Shown: piece by piece, positions 33,567 to 44,000 of the stretch
How the letters are laid out: each line of letters begins with the position of its first letter
How positions within the stretch are numbered: position 1 is the first letter of the stretch
NCBI GenBank assembly: GCA_016719575.1
Contig: JADJYV010000013.1
Location: 1,612,001 to 1,676,000 of the forward strand
Length of the DNA stretch: 64,000 nt
Origin: Pseudobdellovibrionaceae bacterium
Lineage (GTDB): Bacteria; Bdellovibrionota; Bdellovibrionia; Bdellovibrionales; Bdellovibrionaceae
Direction of reading: 5' to 3'
Notes under the pieces: model-generated
What the model was told of the DNA's origin: nothing
Database searches by the model: none
The model's input: only the letters and a program-made list of their open reading frames with translations
Made by a program: the position numbers and the translations under genes

Positions 33567-35027
33567 CTACATCAGACTGTTTTCTACTGCTGTAAATATT
33601 GACCCAGAAAACAAGCCCAATAAAACAATACAAACAGCAGAAATAACAACCGTAACTGTTGTGGCATTCAGGGAGTGCCCCGCAATTTCGCCCTCACCAT
33701 CTTTCATGTACATCATAACAATCGGTCGAAGATAATAATAAACACCAATGGCGGAGTTTAAAACACCCCAAATTGCTAACCAAAGTAGACCTTCACCGAT
33801 GGCAGCATTAAACAGATAAAACTTTCCAAAAAAACCAACTGTTGGTGGAATTCCTGCAAGTGATAGCAAGAAGACCGTAAAACAAATGGCGATTAGCGGT
33901 CGGCGATGCGCAAGTCCTGCTAGATCGTCGATACTAACCAAAGAGTCCTCAGACTTTTCCATCATGCTGATTATTGCAAATGCCCCGAGCGTCATGATCG
34001 AGTAGCTCAGTAAATAGAAAATAACCCCCGAAGCTCCAAAGGAGCCATTCTCGCTAACACCCGCGGTAATAATTCCAACAAGAATATATCCTGAGTGGCC
34101 AATGCTAGAGTAGGCGAGCATTCTCTTGAGATTGTTTTGTAGCAAAGCTGCGACGTTGCCGACGATCATCGTCAAAACCGCTAACCACTGAAGTATATCA
34201 AATAAGTTTTGTGAGCCCTCAAGGCTCCGAGTCGCAATAATTCGTAAAAAAGCTGCAAAAGAAACTGCTTTCACTGCTGTCGCCATAAGTCCAGTCAGTG
34301 GGGTCGGAGCGCCTTGATAAACATCAGGAGTCCACGCATGAAAAGGAGCGATAGAAACCTTAAAGCAAAACCCTAAAATAACAAAAGTGACGCCAAACAA
34401 AAACAGTCTGTTCGTTTCAATAAGGCCTCTTGCCGTTTCGAAAAAATCCAAGATATTCGTGCTGCCTGTTGTGCCAAAAATAAATGCTGTTCCATAAAGA
34501 AAAATGGCAGAAGCAAAGCCGCCAAGGATGAAATACTTTAGTGCGGCTTCTTTGGCGAGTTGCTCTTCGTGACTCATGCCAATCATTAAATAAAGAGAAA
34601 GAGACATCATCTCGAGACCAATAAATATCATCAAAAGGTCTGTCGCTGAAACGAGGATCAACATCCCAAGTGCCGAACTAAGAGCAAGAAATATAAGCTC
34701 TGAAAATTGGCCCCCCCTCATCGAGGGGTTCTCATACATCAATACCATTGCTCCAGCGGCAGAGGCGAGAGCAATGACCCCCAGCCACTGGGTAATGCCG
34801 TCAAAGAGAAGCATGTTATTAAACGCCATTCTTCCTGCGCCAGAGAAAATAGCTAACAAAACAGCGGCCATGACAACGCCAATAAGACCCTGCGTAAGTG
34901 CCGTCAAAGGGTTCTGCTCACGGTTTCCTCGCATCACTTTAAATGTGATTGGGATAAGGCTTGTTAGAAACAGAGCTATCATTGGAGAAATAAGGACTAT
35001 GTCATCCAAGGTAATATTGAAGTTCAT
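33567..35027 (-). CDS. nuoN: NADH-quinone oxidoreductase subunit N
   Basis: Antiporter-like membrane subunit of respiratory complex I. 486 residues from the ATG at 35027, with about 14 membrane segments and the proton-channel signatures PFHAWTPDVYQGAPTPLTG, MLAYSSIGHSGYIL and ALKYFILGGFASAIFLYG. Sequence further upstream in frame (to 35132) is the reverse of the NuoM tail and is not part of the protein. It begins 1 base after the nuoM stop. Confidence 0.95.
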   Translation of the reverse strand: MNFNITLDDIVLISPMIALFLTSLIPITFKVMRGNREQNPLTALTQGLIGVVMAAVLLAIFSGAGRMAFNNMLLFDGITQWLGVIALASAAGAMVLMYENPSMRGGQFSELIFLALSSALGMLILVSATDLLMIFIGLEMMSLSLYLMIGMSHEEQLAKEAALKYFILGGFASAIFLYGTAFIFGTTGSTNILDFFETARGLIETNRLFLFGVTFVILGFCFKVSIAPFHAWTPDVYQGAPTPLTGLMATAVKAVSFAAFLRIIATRSLEGSQNLFDILQWLAVLTMIVGNVAALLQNNLKRMLAYSSIGHSGYILVGIITAGVSENGSFGASGVIFYLLSYSIMTLGAFAIISMMEKSEDSLVSIDDLAGLAHRRPLIAICFTVFLLSLAGIPPTVGFFGKFYLFNAAIGEGLLWLAIWGVLNSAIGVYYYLRPIVMMYMKDGEGEIAGHSLNATTVTVVISAVCIVLLGLFSGSIFTAVENSLM

Positions 35028-35028
35028 G

Positions 35029-36672
35029 TTATTCCCCCGGTTCCGCTGTGGTGTCGGTTGTTGGTGATGGTGCCTCCGGCATTGGTGTCGACTCTGTTGT
35101 CGGCTCTGCCGTTGGCGTTGGAGGCTCTGCAACTAGTGGTGCTGCTGGAGTCGCACTGGCTCCATATATTGTTAAGTTGTAGGCACTGCGATTCTGAACA
35201 AGATGATCAACACTTGCCTTCGACCAATCTAAAAATTGATTTGGAAATAACCCCATCCAGAAAATCATAACAACAAGTGGAACTAGAACGGTAACTTCTC
35301 TGAAATTCAAGTCGTGCAAAGGGTGATGGTCATCTTTGACAAGCGGCCCGGGCTCTCCAAAAAATACCCGCTTAAACATCCACAGCATATAGACTGCGCC
35401 CAAGATCACACCAAGAACCGCAACATATGCAAACACTGGCATAACCTTAAATGTTCCTAGCAAGATCAAGAATTCGCCCACAAATCCATTTGTCATAGGA
35501 ACGGCAATCGACGAAAGCGTCACTATAAAAAAGAAAATAGTAAAAAGTGGCAAGACTCCCGCGAGCCCTCCATATTTCGATATTTCGCGCGAATGCGTTC
35601 GTTCGTAGATCATTCCTATCAGGATGAAAAGAGCTCCTGTAGATACCCCGTGATTTAACATTTGATACAAGCCACCCTGGAGCCCAAAAACATTAAAACT
35701 GAACAGTCCAAGTATAATGTAGCCCATATGTGAAACTGATGAGTAAGCAACCAGCTTTTTAACATCTGGCTGCACCATCGCCACCAAGGCCCCGTAAACT
35801 ATACCAACCACACCGATAAGCATAAACAACCAAGCCCAGTACTCAGATGCTTCTGGAAAAAGTGGTATAACCCAGCGAAGAAAGCCATAGGTTCCCATTT
35901 TCAACATCACGCCGGCTAAAACAACAGAACCAGGTGTAGGGGCTTCAACGTGAGCGTCGGGCAACCAAGTATGTAATGGAAACAAGGGTATCTTAATTGA
36001 AAATGCCAACGCAAAGGCGAAAAACAAAAGCGTCTGTAAGCTAAAAAATTGCCCGCCAATAAATGGGATCTTTAGTTTATAAAAGTCTAAGAGGTTAGAG
36101 CTCATTTGCCCGGTGGCCTCTTGCGTGAGGTACATCATATAGATCATAGCAACGAGCATGAGCATTGACCCCGCCATTGTGTAAATAAAGAACTTCACCG
36201 TCGCGTAAATACGACGAGATCCGCCCCAAATGCCCACAATGAAATACATTGGAACTAGTGACAACTCCCAAAAGATGTAAAAGAAAATTGCATCGATCGC
36301 CAAAAATGTTCCTAGCATCGCCGTTTGCAATATGAAAAGACACGCATGGAAACCTTTGATTCGCGTATTGATTGACTTCCAACTAGCTAAAATAATAATT
36401 GGCATTAAGAAAGTCGTTAATAGGACCAGCCATAGAGAAAGTCCGTCAATACCCATAAAATAGGAAATTCCAAATCTTTCAATCCACACATGTTTCTCTA
36501 CCAGCTGCAAGCTAGCAGAGCTTGGGTCAAACTTTTGAAAAACACTAAGGCTTAAAAAGAATTCGATCAGAGAAAACCCTAGGGCCAAATGACGAAGTGA
36601 AGTCTCCTTCGGCCAAAGAGCTATAATCAATGCGAACAAAAGAGGCAAAAATACAATCGCGCTAAGTAACAT
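35029..36672 (-). CDS. nuoM: NADH-quinone oxidoreductase subunit M, with Pro/Thr/Glu-rich C-terminal tail
   Basis: Second antiporter-like subunit of complex I. The 547-residue product has the usual NuoM core (IGIDGLSLWLVLLTTF-like MGIDGLSLWLVLL, FPLHTWLPDAHVEAPTPGSV, KKLVAYSSVSHMGYIILGLF). It is followed by an unusual ~45-residue hydrophilic tail of Pro, Thr, Glu, Ala (TPTAEPTTESTPMPEAPSP). E. coli NuoM is 509 residues and ends soon after the last helix. The tail would be on one membrane face and looks disordered. Confidence 0.95.
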   Translation of the reverse strand: MLLSAIVFLPLLFALIIALWPKETSLRHLALGFSLIEFFLSLSVFQKFDPSSASLQLVEKHVWIERFGISYFMGIDGLSLWLVLLTTFLMPIIILASWKSINTRIKGFHACLFILQTAMLGTFLAIDAIFFYIFWELSLVPMYFIVGIWGGSRRIYATVKFFIYTMAGSMLMLVAMIYMMYLTQEATGQMSSNLLDFYKLKIPFIGGQFFSLQTLLFFAFALAFSIKIPLFPLHTWLPDAHVEAPTPGSVVLAGVMLKMGTYGFLRWVIPLFPEASEYWAWLFMLIGVVGIVYGALVAMVQPDVKKLVAYSSVSHMGYIILGLFSFNVFGLQGGLYQMLNHGVSTGALFILIGMIYERTHSREISKYGGLAGVLPLFTIFFFIVTLSSIAVPMTNGFVGEFLILLGTFKVMPVFAYVAVLGVILGAVYMLWMFKRVFFGEPGPLVKDDHHPLHDLNFREVTVLVPLVVMIFWMGLFPNQFLDWSKASVDHLVQNRSAYNLTIYGASATPAAPLVAEPPTPTAEPTTESTPMPEAPSPTTDTTAEPGE

Positions 36673-36676
36673 GAAA

Positions 36677-38608
36677 CTACCTCATCAACAGGATAGAGAG
36701 AACAACCACTAAGCCAATGCCAATATACATCGCATACTGTTGCATATTTCCATTTTGCAAAGAACGGATCAAAGCCCCACCACCCTTTGCAACGTCGGCA
36801 GCCCAATAGGTGCATTTATCAATAAAATTAACATCTACATAATACCAAAGTGCGCGACTTCCTTTAACAAGCGGATTGATGATCGCTGCAAAATAAGCCT
36901 CATCAATAAAGTACTTATTATATACAATTTTATATGCGGGCCCCATGGCATCTGCTACCCGACTCGCCGATCCAGGCTTGCGTACATACATGTGATAAGC
37001 AACAAGCGCCGAGACTGAAGCTAAGCCGACGGACGTGGCGATAAGAGCCCACTCAAGGCTCGCGTCTGCAGGGCCCATGTTTGGTACTTCCTTAATCATT
37101 GGGTGCAACCACTCTTCCCAAACGTTGGGAAGATGGCCCAAGAAATCACTCACGATATGAGGAATTCCTATCCATCCTCCAATCACAGACAAAACCCCAA
37201 GCACAACAAGTGGAATTGTCATTGTTATCGGAGATTCGTGTGGATGTGTTCCTTTTGGAACACGGCTTGCCCCCCAAAAGGTCAAACACATAAGGCGGGT
37301 CATATAGAACGCAGTGAGAGTTGCGCCCAAAGCGCCGGCTGCCCACAACACAGGATGACCGAGCGGCGAGTGAAAAGACATCCAAAGAATTTCATCTTTT
37401 GAGAAAAAACCAGAAAACGGTGGGATTCCGATAATCGCCAGCCATCCTAATAAAAAAGTAAAGTGCGTGATTGGAAGATACTTTTTTAATGCTCCCATTT
37501 TTCGAATATCTTGTTCCTCGTGCATTGCATGAATAACAGAACCAGACCCCAAGAACATGAGTGCTTTGAAAAAAGCGTGGGTCATCAAATGAAACATCGC
37601 CGCTCCAAACGCTCCAACACCACAAGCCAAGAACATATATCCGAGCTGAGAAACCGTCGAGTATGCGAGAACCTTTTTAATATCCCATTGAGTCATGCCT
37701 ATCGTCGCTGCCATGACTGCTGTCGCTGCGCCAATGATGGCTATGATCATCATTGTATTTGGGGCCATCATAAACATTGGATTCAAACGAACTATCATAT
37801 AAACACCGGCAGTCACCATTGTTGCCGCGTGTATCAGAGCTGATACGGGTGTGGGGCCAGCCATTGCGTCTGGAAGCCAAATATAAAGAGGAATCTGTGC
37901 TGACTTGCCAGTTGCGCCAACAAACAAAAAAAGTGTTCCCAAAGTAATTGCACCTAACCAAGAAGTTTCTGCCGCTGCCGGCACAAGGGCGTTCAACTCA
38001 GAAAAGTTCAATGTTCCAAACGTTAGGAACAAGATAAACATCCCAAGTAAAAAGGCTGCATCACCCACTCTGTTTGTTACAAATGCTTTCATTCCAGCCG
38101 CGGCTTTTGTTTCGTCTGTAAACCAAAAACCAATCAACAAATAGGAACAGAGACCAACACCTTCCCACCCCACAAACATCACAAGCAAGTTGTCGCCCAA
38201 AACAAGTAACAACATGTTGAAGATAAAAAGATTCAGGTAGGCAAAGTACTTTGCCACGCCCTTGTCGTGATGCATGTAACCCACAGAAAACAAGTGAATT
38301 AAAGATCCAACGCCGGTGATAATCAAAATCATAATTGCGCTAATTTGATCCACCACGAACCCAGCATCAACACTCAGGTTAGCAACGCGAATCCATTCAA
38401 AAAATGTGACAGCGATTCGCCTGCTATCTGGAGGCAAGCCAACCAAGTCAACAACGAGAAATACGGCACTGATAAACGAAATGAAAACCGCTGAGGTGGC
38501 GATTGTGCCCGCAACTAAATAATTGTGTTTTTTATACCTTAGTCCGTTTATCAAAAAACCAACAAACGGGCTCAAAATTAGAATCGACATCAGGAGGCTA
38601 TGATTCAT
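36677..38608 (-). CDS. nuoL: NADH-quinone oxidoreductase subunit L
   Basis: Distal antiporter-like subunit of complex I with the long lateral helix. 643 residues with about 16 membrane segments. Conserved stretches are MFVGWEGVGLCSYLLIGFWF, GKSAQIPLYIWLPDAMAGPTPVSALIHAATMVTAG in parts, KKVLAYSTVSQLGYM and AMFHLMTHAFFKALMFLGSG. The C-terminal part carries the lateral helix and last anchor. Length compares with 613 in E. coli. It sits between nuoK and nuoM with gaps of 6 and 4 bases. Confidence 0.96.
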   Translation of the reverse strand: MNHSLLMSILILSPFVGFLINGLRYKKHNYLVAGTIATSAVFISFISAVFLVVDLVGLPPDSRRIAVTFFEWIRVANLSVDAGFVVDQISAIMILIITGVGSLIHLFSVGYMHHDKGVAKYFAYLNLFIFNMLLLVLGDNLLVMFVGWEGVGLCSYLLIGFWFTDETKAAAGMKAFVTNRVGDAAFLLGMFILFLTFGTLNFSELNALVPAAAETSWLGAITLGTLFLFVGATGKSAQIPLYIWLPDAMAGPTPVSALIHAATMVTAGVYMIVRLNPMFMMAPNTMMIIAIIGAATAVMAATIGMTQWDIKKVLAYSTVSQLGYMFLACGVGAFGAAMFHLMTHAFFKALMFLGSGSVIHAMHEEQDIRKMGALKKYLPITHFTFLLGWLAIIGIPPFSGFFSKDEILWMSFHSPLGHPVLWAAGALGATLTAFYMTRLMCLTFWGASRVPKGTHPHESPITMTIPLVVLGVLSVIGGWIGIPHIVSDFLGHLPNVWEEWLHPMIKEVPNMGPADASLEWALIATSVGLASVSALVAYHMYVRKPGSASRVADAMGPAYKIVYNKYFIDEAYFAAIINPLVKGSRALWYYVDVNFIDKCTYWAADVAKGGGALIRSLQNGNMQQYAMYIGIGLVVVLSILLMR

Positions 38609-38614
38609 AGATAA

Positions 38615-38941
38615 CTACCCCTTAAGGTGTTCGAAGAAGCGGATGTTCACTTCTTTGTAACGTTTGAAAATGTTCACAGCAATTGCCAGGCCCACCGCGG
38701 CCTCCGCCGCCGCAATTGTCATTACGAAGAAAACCAATATTTGGCCATCTAATTGATTCATGTATTTTCCGAATGCAATAAAACTGATATTAACCGCATT
38801 CAACATAAGCTCAATCGACATCAAAAGAACAATGATGTTTCTCCTTAAAAGCACGCCCGCCATTCCGGTTACAAACAACAGAGCCGACAATATAAGATAA
38901 TGATTGAGGCCAATCTGGCCGAAGATATCAATGCTTTGCAT
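38615..38941 (-). CDS. nuoK: NADH-quinone oxidoreductase subunit K
   Basis: Three-helix membrane subunit of complex I. 108 residues with YLILSALLFVTGMAGVLLRR, NIIVLLMSIELMLNAVNISF (conserved membrane glutamate) and MTIAAAEAAVGLAIAVNIFK. The nuoJ stop lies inside its start region (14-base overlap), which suggests translational coupling. Confidence 0.96.
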   Translation of the reverse strand: MQSIDIFGQIGLNHYLILSALLFVTGMAGVLLRRNIIVLLMSIELMLNAVNISFIAFGKYMNQLDGQILVFFVMTIAAAEAAVGLAIAVNIFKRYKEVNIRFFEHLKG

Positions 38942-39452
38942 GCGTTCCGCCCTTGCTTCGTGCTAGCCCAACAACTCCTATTGCAATAATAAGCAAAAGA
39001 ACTCCTAGGGCCTCAAATCCAAACACATATTTTGTAAACAAAAGCTCTCCAAGCGACTTTGCGGCATGTCCTGCTTTTTCTTTTGTTTCAGGCTTACCAG
39101 CTATAGTCGTCGTCATAGCGAATGTCCCAGCAATCAGACCTGCCAACAAACCAACAATGGCAATTTTAATTGCGCCAGAAATCCGGCCTCGAGAAAAGGT
39201 CGCTATCTCTGTTTTTAAATCAAATAGCATAAGAACCATAACAAACAACACCATCACCGCGCCGGCATAGACAATCATTTGAACGCCCGCAATGAAGTAG
39301 GCCCCCAAAGTAGCAAAGATCGCCGAGACTCCCACCATTGTCATCGCAAGACAAAGAGCAGAGTAAATGGGGTTTGAAACCAAAACGACACCAACGCCAC
39401 TCAAAAGAGTTACGGACGCTAGTAACCAGAATAAAAATATATCTGCTGTCAC
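38928..39452 (-). CDS. nuoJ: NADH-quinone oxidoreductase subunit J
   Basis: Membrane subunit of complex I with five helices (VTADIFLFWLLASVTLLSGVG; NPIYSALCLAMTMVGVSAIF; GVQMIVYAGAVMVLFVMVLML; a loop; ALGVLLLIIAIGVVGLA). I start at the GTG at 39452, which has GGAG seven bases upstream; the frame extends 13 codons further (to 39491) but that would overlap nuoH. The loop between helices 4 and 5 is about 35 residues. 174 residues. Confidence 0.93.
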   Translation of the reverse strand: MTADIFLFWLLASVTLLSGVGVVLVSNPIYSALCLAMTMVGVSAIFATLGAYFIAGVQMIVYAGAVMVLFVMVLMLFDLKTEIATFSRGRISGAIKIAIVGLLAGLIAGTFAMTTTIAGKPETKEKAGHAAKSLGELLFTKYVFGFEALGVLLLIIAIGVVGLARSKGGTHAKH

Positions 39453-39462
39453 AATTAAACTC

Positions 39463-40590
39463 CTACCAAGTTTGAGAAACGGCGAAAACAACCACGGCTG
39501 TAATAATCGTATTTGCCAGAGCCCATGGAAGCATCGTTTTCCAACCCAAATCCATCAGCTGGTCATATCTAAAGCGGGGCAAAGTCCAACGAACCCAAAT
39601 AAAAATCCACAAAAATGCTGCGAGCTTTGCAAAAAACATTGCAAAATGAACTGCAGAGCTGAGGGCGCTCGCCCAGTCCGGAGAACCCACAATGCCTAAC
39701 GCCCACTGGTAAACCTGCTCCGTTGTTGTCCAAGGAATATTATACCCGCCGAAAAAAAACGTCGCCATCAGTCCTGACGCCACCATCATGTGGCCGTATT
39801 CGCCAATAAAGAATAGGAGCATTTTAAAACCACCATATTCCGTATGAAACCCAGCAACTAACTCTGCTTCACCCTCTGCCAAGTCAAAGGGGAGACGATT
39901 GCTTTCGGCAAATGTCGCCGCAAAAAACAAAACCGCCGCTAGTGGCTGATAGAAAATGCCCCAGTTTGGGAGGAGCGATGATGAAATAGTAAATCCGAAG
40001 GCCTGAAACTGCATGGCCCCTTCTTGTGCATGAATCATTTCTGTCAGATTAAAGGTTCCATACATCATAATGACGCCGACAAGAGAAAGCCCCAACGCTA
40101 ACTCGTAGCTAATGGTCTGCGCACTCGCCCTAAGAGCGCCCATTAATGAAAACTTGTTACCTGACCCCCACCCCGCCATCAAAATGGTATATGCTGCCAA
40201 CGATGAAATCGCCAAAATAAATACAATTCCCACGCCGATCTCATATCCTTGAATCAGAAAGGTGTGCTCCCCCCACTTGAGTGGCGATGCCATGGGGATC
40301 GCCGAAAAGGCAAGGGTTCCTGGCAACAGCGCAAAAACTGGAGCAGCATAAAATAAAAGTTTTGTCGCAGCTTTTGGGACAAACTCTTCTTTTGTTAAAA
40401 ACTTAACCGCATCGGCAAGAAGTTGCATAAGGCCAAGGGGTCCGACCCGATTGGGTCCGAAACGATTTTGTATGAAACCAGAACCACGACGCTCCAGCCA
40501 AACCAAAACAGGAACCATCTGCACCATCAGTAAAAACACCAACACTAGTTTGACACAGTTTATCGCAATCTCGAATGCGCTTTCTCCCAT
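39463..40590 (-). CDS. nuoH: NADH-quinone oxidoreductase subunit H
   Basis: Membrane subunit that forms the quinone pocket with the peripheral arm. 375 residues, with WLERRGSGFIQNRFGPNRVGP, GWGSGNKFSLMGALRASAQTISYEL and AESNRLPFDLAEGEAELVAGFHTEYGG in parts. These NuoH loops normally contact NuoB/D, yet no nuoB or nuoD gene is in this cluster. It is 3 bases downstream of nuoA. Confidence 0.96.
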   Translation of the reverse strand: MGESAFEIAINCVKLVLVFLLMVQMVPVLVWLERRGSGFIQNRFGPNRVGPLGLMQLLADAVKFLTKEEFVPKAATKLLFYAAPVFALLPGTLAFSAIPMASPLKWGEHTFLIQGYEIGVGIVFILAISSLAAYTILMAGWGSGNKFSLMGALRASAQTISYELALGLSLVGVIMMYGTFNLTEMIHAQEGAMQFQAFGFTISSSLLPNWGIFYQPLAAVLFFAATFAESNRLPFDLAEGEAELVAGFHTEYGGFKMLLFFIGEYGHMMVASGLMATFFFGGYNIPWTTTEQVYQWALGIVGSPDWASALSSAVHFAMFFAKLAAFLWIFIWVRWTLPRFRYDQLMDLGWKTMLPWALANTIITAVVVFAVSQTW

Positions 40591-40593
40591 GAT

Positions 40594-40974
40594 TTAGTCC
40601 CACTCCAATGCTTTTGATCTGATTTCCCAAAAAAGTCCGAATATAAATATTAAAATAAAAATCATCATGGCCACCAAGGCGGCAGTCCCAGTTCCGTCTG
40701 AAATCATCTGTTTGAAACTTGTCGCCCAGGGGTACATAAAAATGATTTCAATATCAAAAAGAATAAACAATATCGCGGTCAGGTAAAACTTAACCGAAAC
40801 TTTCGTGTCCTTCTTTTCTTGGCTTGGAATGCCACACTCATAGGGCGCGAGTTTAACAGCGTCCTGATGTTTCTTTCCACCAAGAAGACGCCCCGCCAAT
40901 AAACATAGACATCCGAATACGGTTACAAATACCGCAATAAATATGACTCCGCCCAACGGCACAAGTTCCTCCAA
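40594..40974 (-). CDS. nuoA: NADH-quinone oxidoreductase subunit A
   Basis: Three-helix membrane subunit of complex I. 126 residues with VFIAVFVTVFGCLCLLAGRLLG, the loop KLAPYECGIPSQEKKDTKVSVKFYLTAI in parts (conserved YECGI) and FDIEIIFMYPWA. It is the first gene of the nuo cluster here, and nuoH follows directly, so nuoBCDEFG and nuoI are absent from this locus. It faces mfd across a 102-base divergent spacer. Confidence 0.95.
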   Translation of the reverse strand: MEELVPLGGVIFIAVFVTVFGCLCLLAGRLLGGKKHQDAVKLAPYECGIPSQEKKDTKVSVKFYLTAILFILFDIEIIFMYPWATSFKQMISDGTGTAALVAMMIFILIFIFGLFWEIRSKALEWD

Positions 40975-41076
40975 GTTAATACATTATTGAGATTATCTAC
41001 TTATACTCATGCCTTGCTCGAATTCCAAGAAATATGAATGGAAAGATCTCCTAACTAATGGCAACATCACACAAAA

Positions 41077-44000
41077 ATGAAAACAGAGATGGTTCATACC
41101 CGGCTTGAGGCTCTTCTCGAAAGGGCCTTTGAGACGAAAACGCATAAAATACAGGCACTCGGAAGCTCTTCAGAGCTGCCGCTTGCTTTCTTTTTGTCGC
41201 AGACTTATTCCAAGCAAATTAACAGCTTGCCGCACTTTGTAATTACACACAGCCATAAGTCAGCAGAACAGCTTCGTGAATTTATCCAGTTCTTTGACCC
41301 CAATAGGATTTGCCATCTTTTTAATCACTTTGATGTGTCTCCCTACTCTGGACTTTACCCAAACGCACGAACCATCAGCGATCGTCTTCGCTTTCTCTTT
41401 CATGCTCAAAACGCAAAACCAGGAGAGATTTTTATTTCTTCTGCCCAGGCGCTGTGTCAAAAAACTCTTCCGTTTAGGGACCTAAAGACGCGCACAACTT
41501 TTTGGCAGAAGGGCTCCGACGTTCCAGAAAATATTGTCAGCTTTTTAAATGATCTCGGATATCAGTCGGCTCCAATGGTCGAAGATTTAGGACAATACGC
41601 CCTCCGCGGGGGAATTATTGACATTTTTTCCCCAGCACAAAATCAACCCATCCGAATTGAACTTTTTGGAGATCAAATTGAAAGCCTTCGCTTCTTTAAT
41701 CCTGACGATCAACGCAGCCATGAAGAAACTCAAAATATCGCAATTATTCCTGCGCGTGAAACCCTTTTCGCAGACGAGCGCCATGAGGACCTCCTAAAAG
41801 ACTTTCGTGTCTCGCTCTCCAACCGAGTCTGTGATAAAGCTGAGTCCGAAGAGGTTCTGCGCTCTTTGGTTCTCAAAAACACCTTTCCTGGCCTCGAGTT
41901 TCTTCTTCCGTATTTTTATAAAAGACTTGAGTCTGCTTTTGAGCACTTTAATTCGGCCCTAAATATTTGGGTCTTGGATCCCGTCGAGATCTCAAGGTCT
42001 TCTGATGAGCTTCTTGCCCAATTAAAATCCGAGTTTGATTTGGCCTCCGGCTCTACTATACGACCAAACTACGGGGAACTCTTTGATTCTTATGAGAACT
42101 TGAAACACCCCGAAGGCTCCCGAGAAATTTGTTTTTCGAATTTAGAATACCTCAAGGGAGACTCTGCCGAAGAACTCAGCCTGCGATACAGCGCTTCTCC
42201 GGTAGTAGAGTTCTCAAATATTAGCCGTACACATGCTCCTGGATCCGACACCTGGACTGAAGCGATTCACACCAAGCTTTCACACTGGCGCCGGGATGGC
42301 TACCGGATTTTTGTCGGAATAAAGAATAAGTCCCAACTAGAGCGCCTTATCCATTTGATAGAAAAAACTGATTTTGTTTGTGCACGCACGAAAAGCGATG
42401 AGTATTTATGGGATACTTGGCTTCACGAACAAGAATCCCGCCAAGACTTAATTCACGTCATTCCGCGCTACTTGCCTGAAAGCCTACGCCTAGAAGAAGA
42501 ACAAGTCCTCTTTCTACGAGAAGAAGATTTCTTTGGCAAAAAACAACGCGTGGCCGAGGCCTCTGGTGCCTTGGATTTTCAAAAACAAGCAAAAAGGCTC
42601 AGCTTTGGAGATCTCAAACCTGGTGATTTAGTCGTTCACGTCAAACACGGAATCGGTCAGTACGAAGGTCTCAAGTTAATGCCTATCGGCGGAGTTGACT
42701 CTGAATTTATCCAAGTTGGTTACAAAGATAAAGACAAGCTCTATCTCCCTGTTTACCGCGTTGGTCAGCTACAAAAATACTCTGGAGCAAATCAAACAGC
42801 GATCTTAGACAAGCTCGGCGGCACAGGTTGGGATAAAACTAAATCAAAGGTGAAAAGCCAACTTCGAGACATCGCCCACGAATTGCTTGCGCTTTATGCC
42901 AAACGGGCTGAATTACACCGGCCTGCTTTTACATTTAACGAATCAGAATATAGCCTTTTCGAAAATGGTTTCGCCTACGAAGAAACTAACGATCAACTGC
43001 GCGCGATTCGCGACATCAAAAACGATTTACTCGGAACCAAGCCAATGGATCGCCTGATTTGCGGTGACGTTGGCTTCGGCAAAACAGAGGTCGCCATGAG
43101 GGCGGCATTCTTTGCCGTGCAAAACAGAAAACAAGTTGCGGTGCTTGCGCCAACAACCGTTCTTACTTTTCAACATTTAGAAACCTTTAAAAAACGCTTC
43201 GCCGGTTGGCCGATAGAAATTCATGCTCTGAATCGTTTTGTTTCAACTGAGAACGCAAAAAAAACCCTTAAGGCTTGCAGCGAGGGGCGGGTCGATATTT
43301 TAATCGGAACTCATCGCATCCTAAGCAAAGACGTCGTATTTAAAGATCTTGGACTGCTTATTATCGATGAAGAGCAAAAATTTGGCGTTGCTCACAAGGA
43401 AAAAATTAAAAAGATGCGCGTCAGTGTCGATGCCATCACGCTTTCAGCTACGCCAATTCCTCGAACGCTCAATATGAGTCTCGTTGGAGCAAGAGACTTA
43501 AGCCTTATCAACACGGCACCTGTCGATCGTCTTCCTACAAGAACCTTTGTTTGCAAGTTCGATGAAGAAACCATTCGCAAGGCCATCACCGCCGAAATCT
43601 CTCGGGGCGGTCAGGTGTATTTTATCCATAATCGTATCCAAAGTATTTATGGCCTTGCAGATGAAATTCGCGCCATTGTTCCTCAGGCCAGAATCCGCGT
43701 TGCCCACGGGCAAATGAGCGAGGATGAGCTAGAAAAAACAATGCTCGAGTTTTTTCATCACGAAATTGACGTTCTTGTTTGTACAGCCATCGTTGAATCT
43801 GGAATGGATATTCCAAGGGCGAATACGATGTTTATTGATTCAGCCCATATGTTTGGCTTAAGTCAGCTCTATCAATTGCGCGGTCGAGTTGGCCGAAGCA
43901 AGGCTCGGGCATATTGTTATTTAATGATGCCTCGAGGTAAAAAACTCGAAAAGGATGCCCAAGAACGGCTTAAAATTATTCAAGAGAATTCTGCCCTTGG

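Noticed and set aside
37103..37402. Plus-strand frames opposite nuoL
   Set aside because: No recognisable motifs; they exist because the nuoL reverse strand lacks stops.
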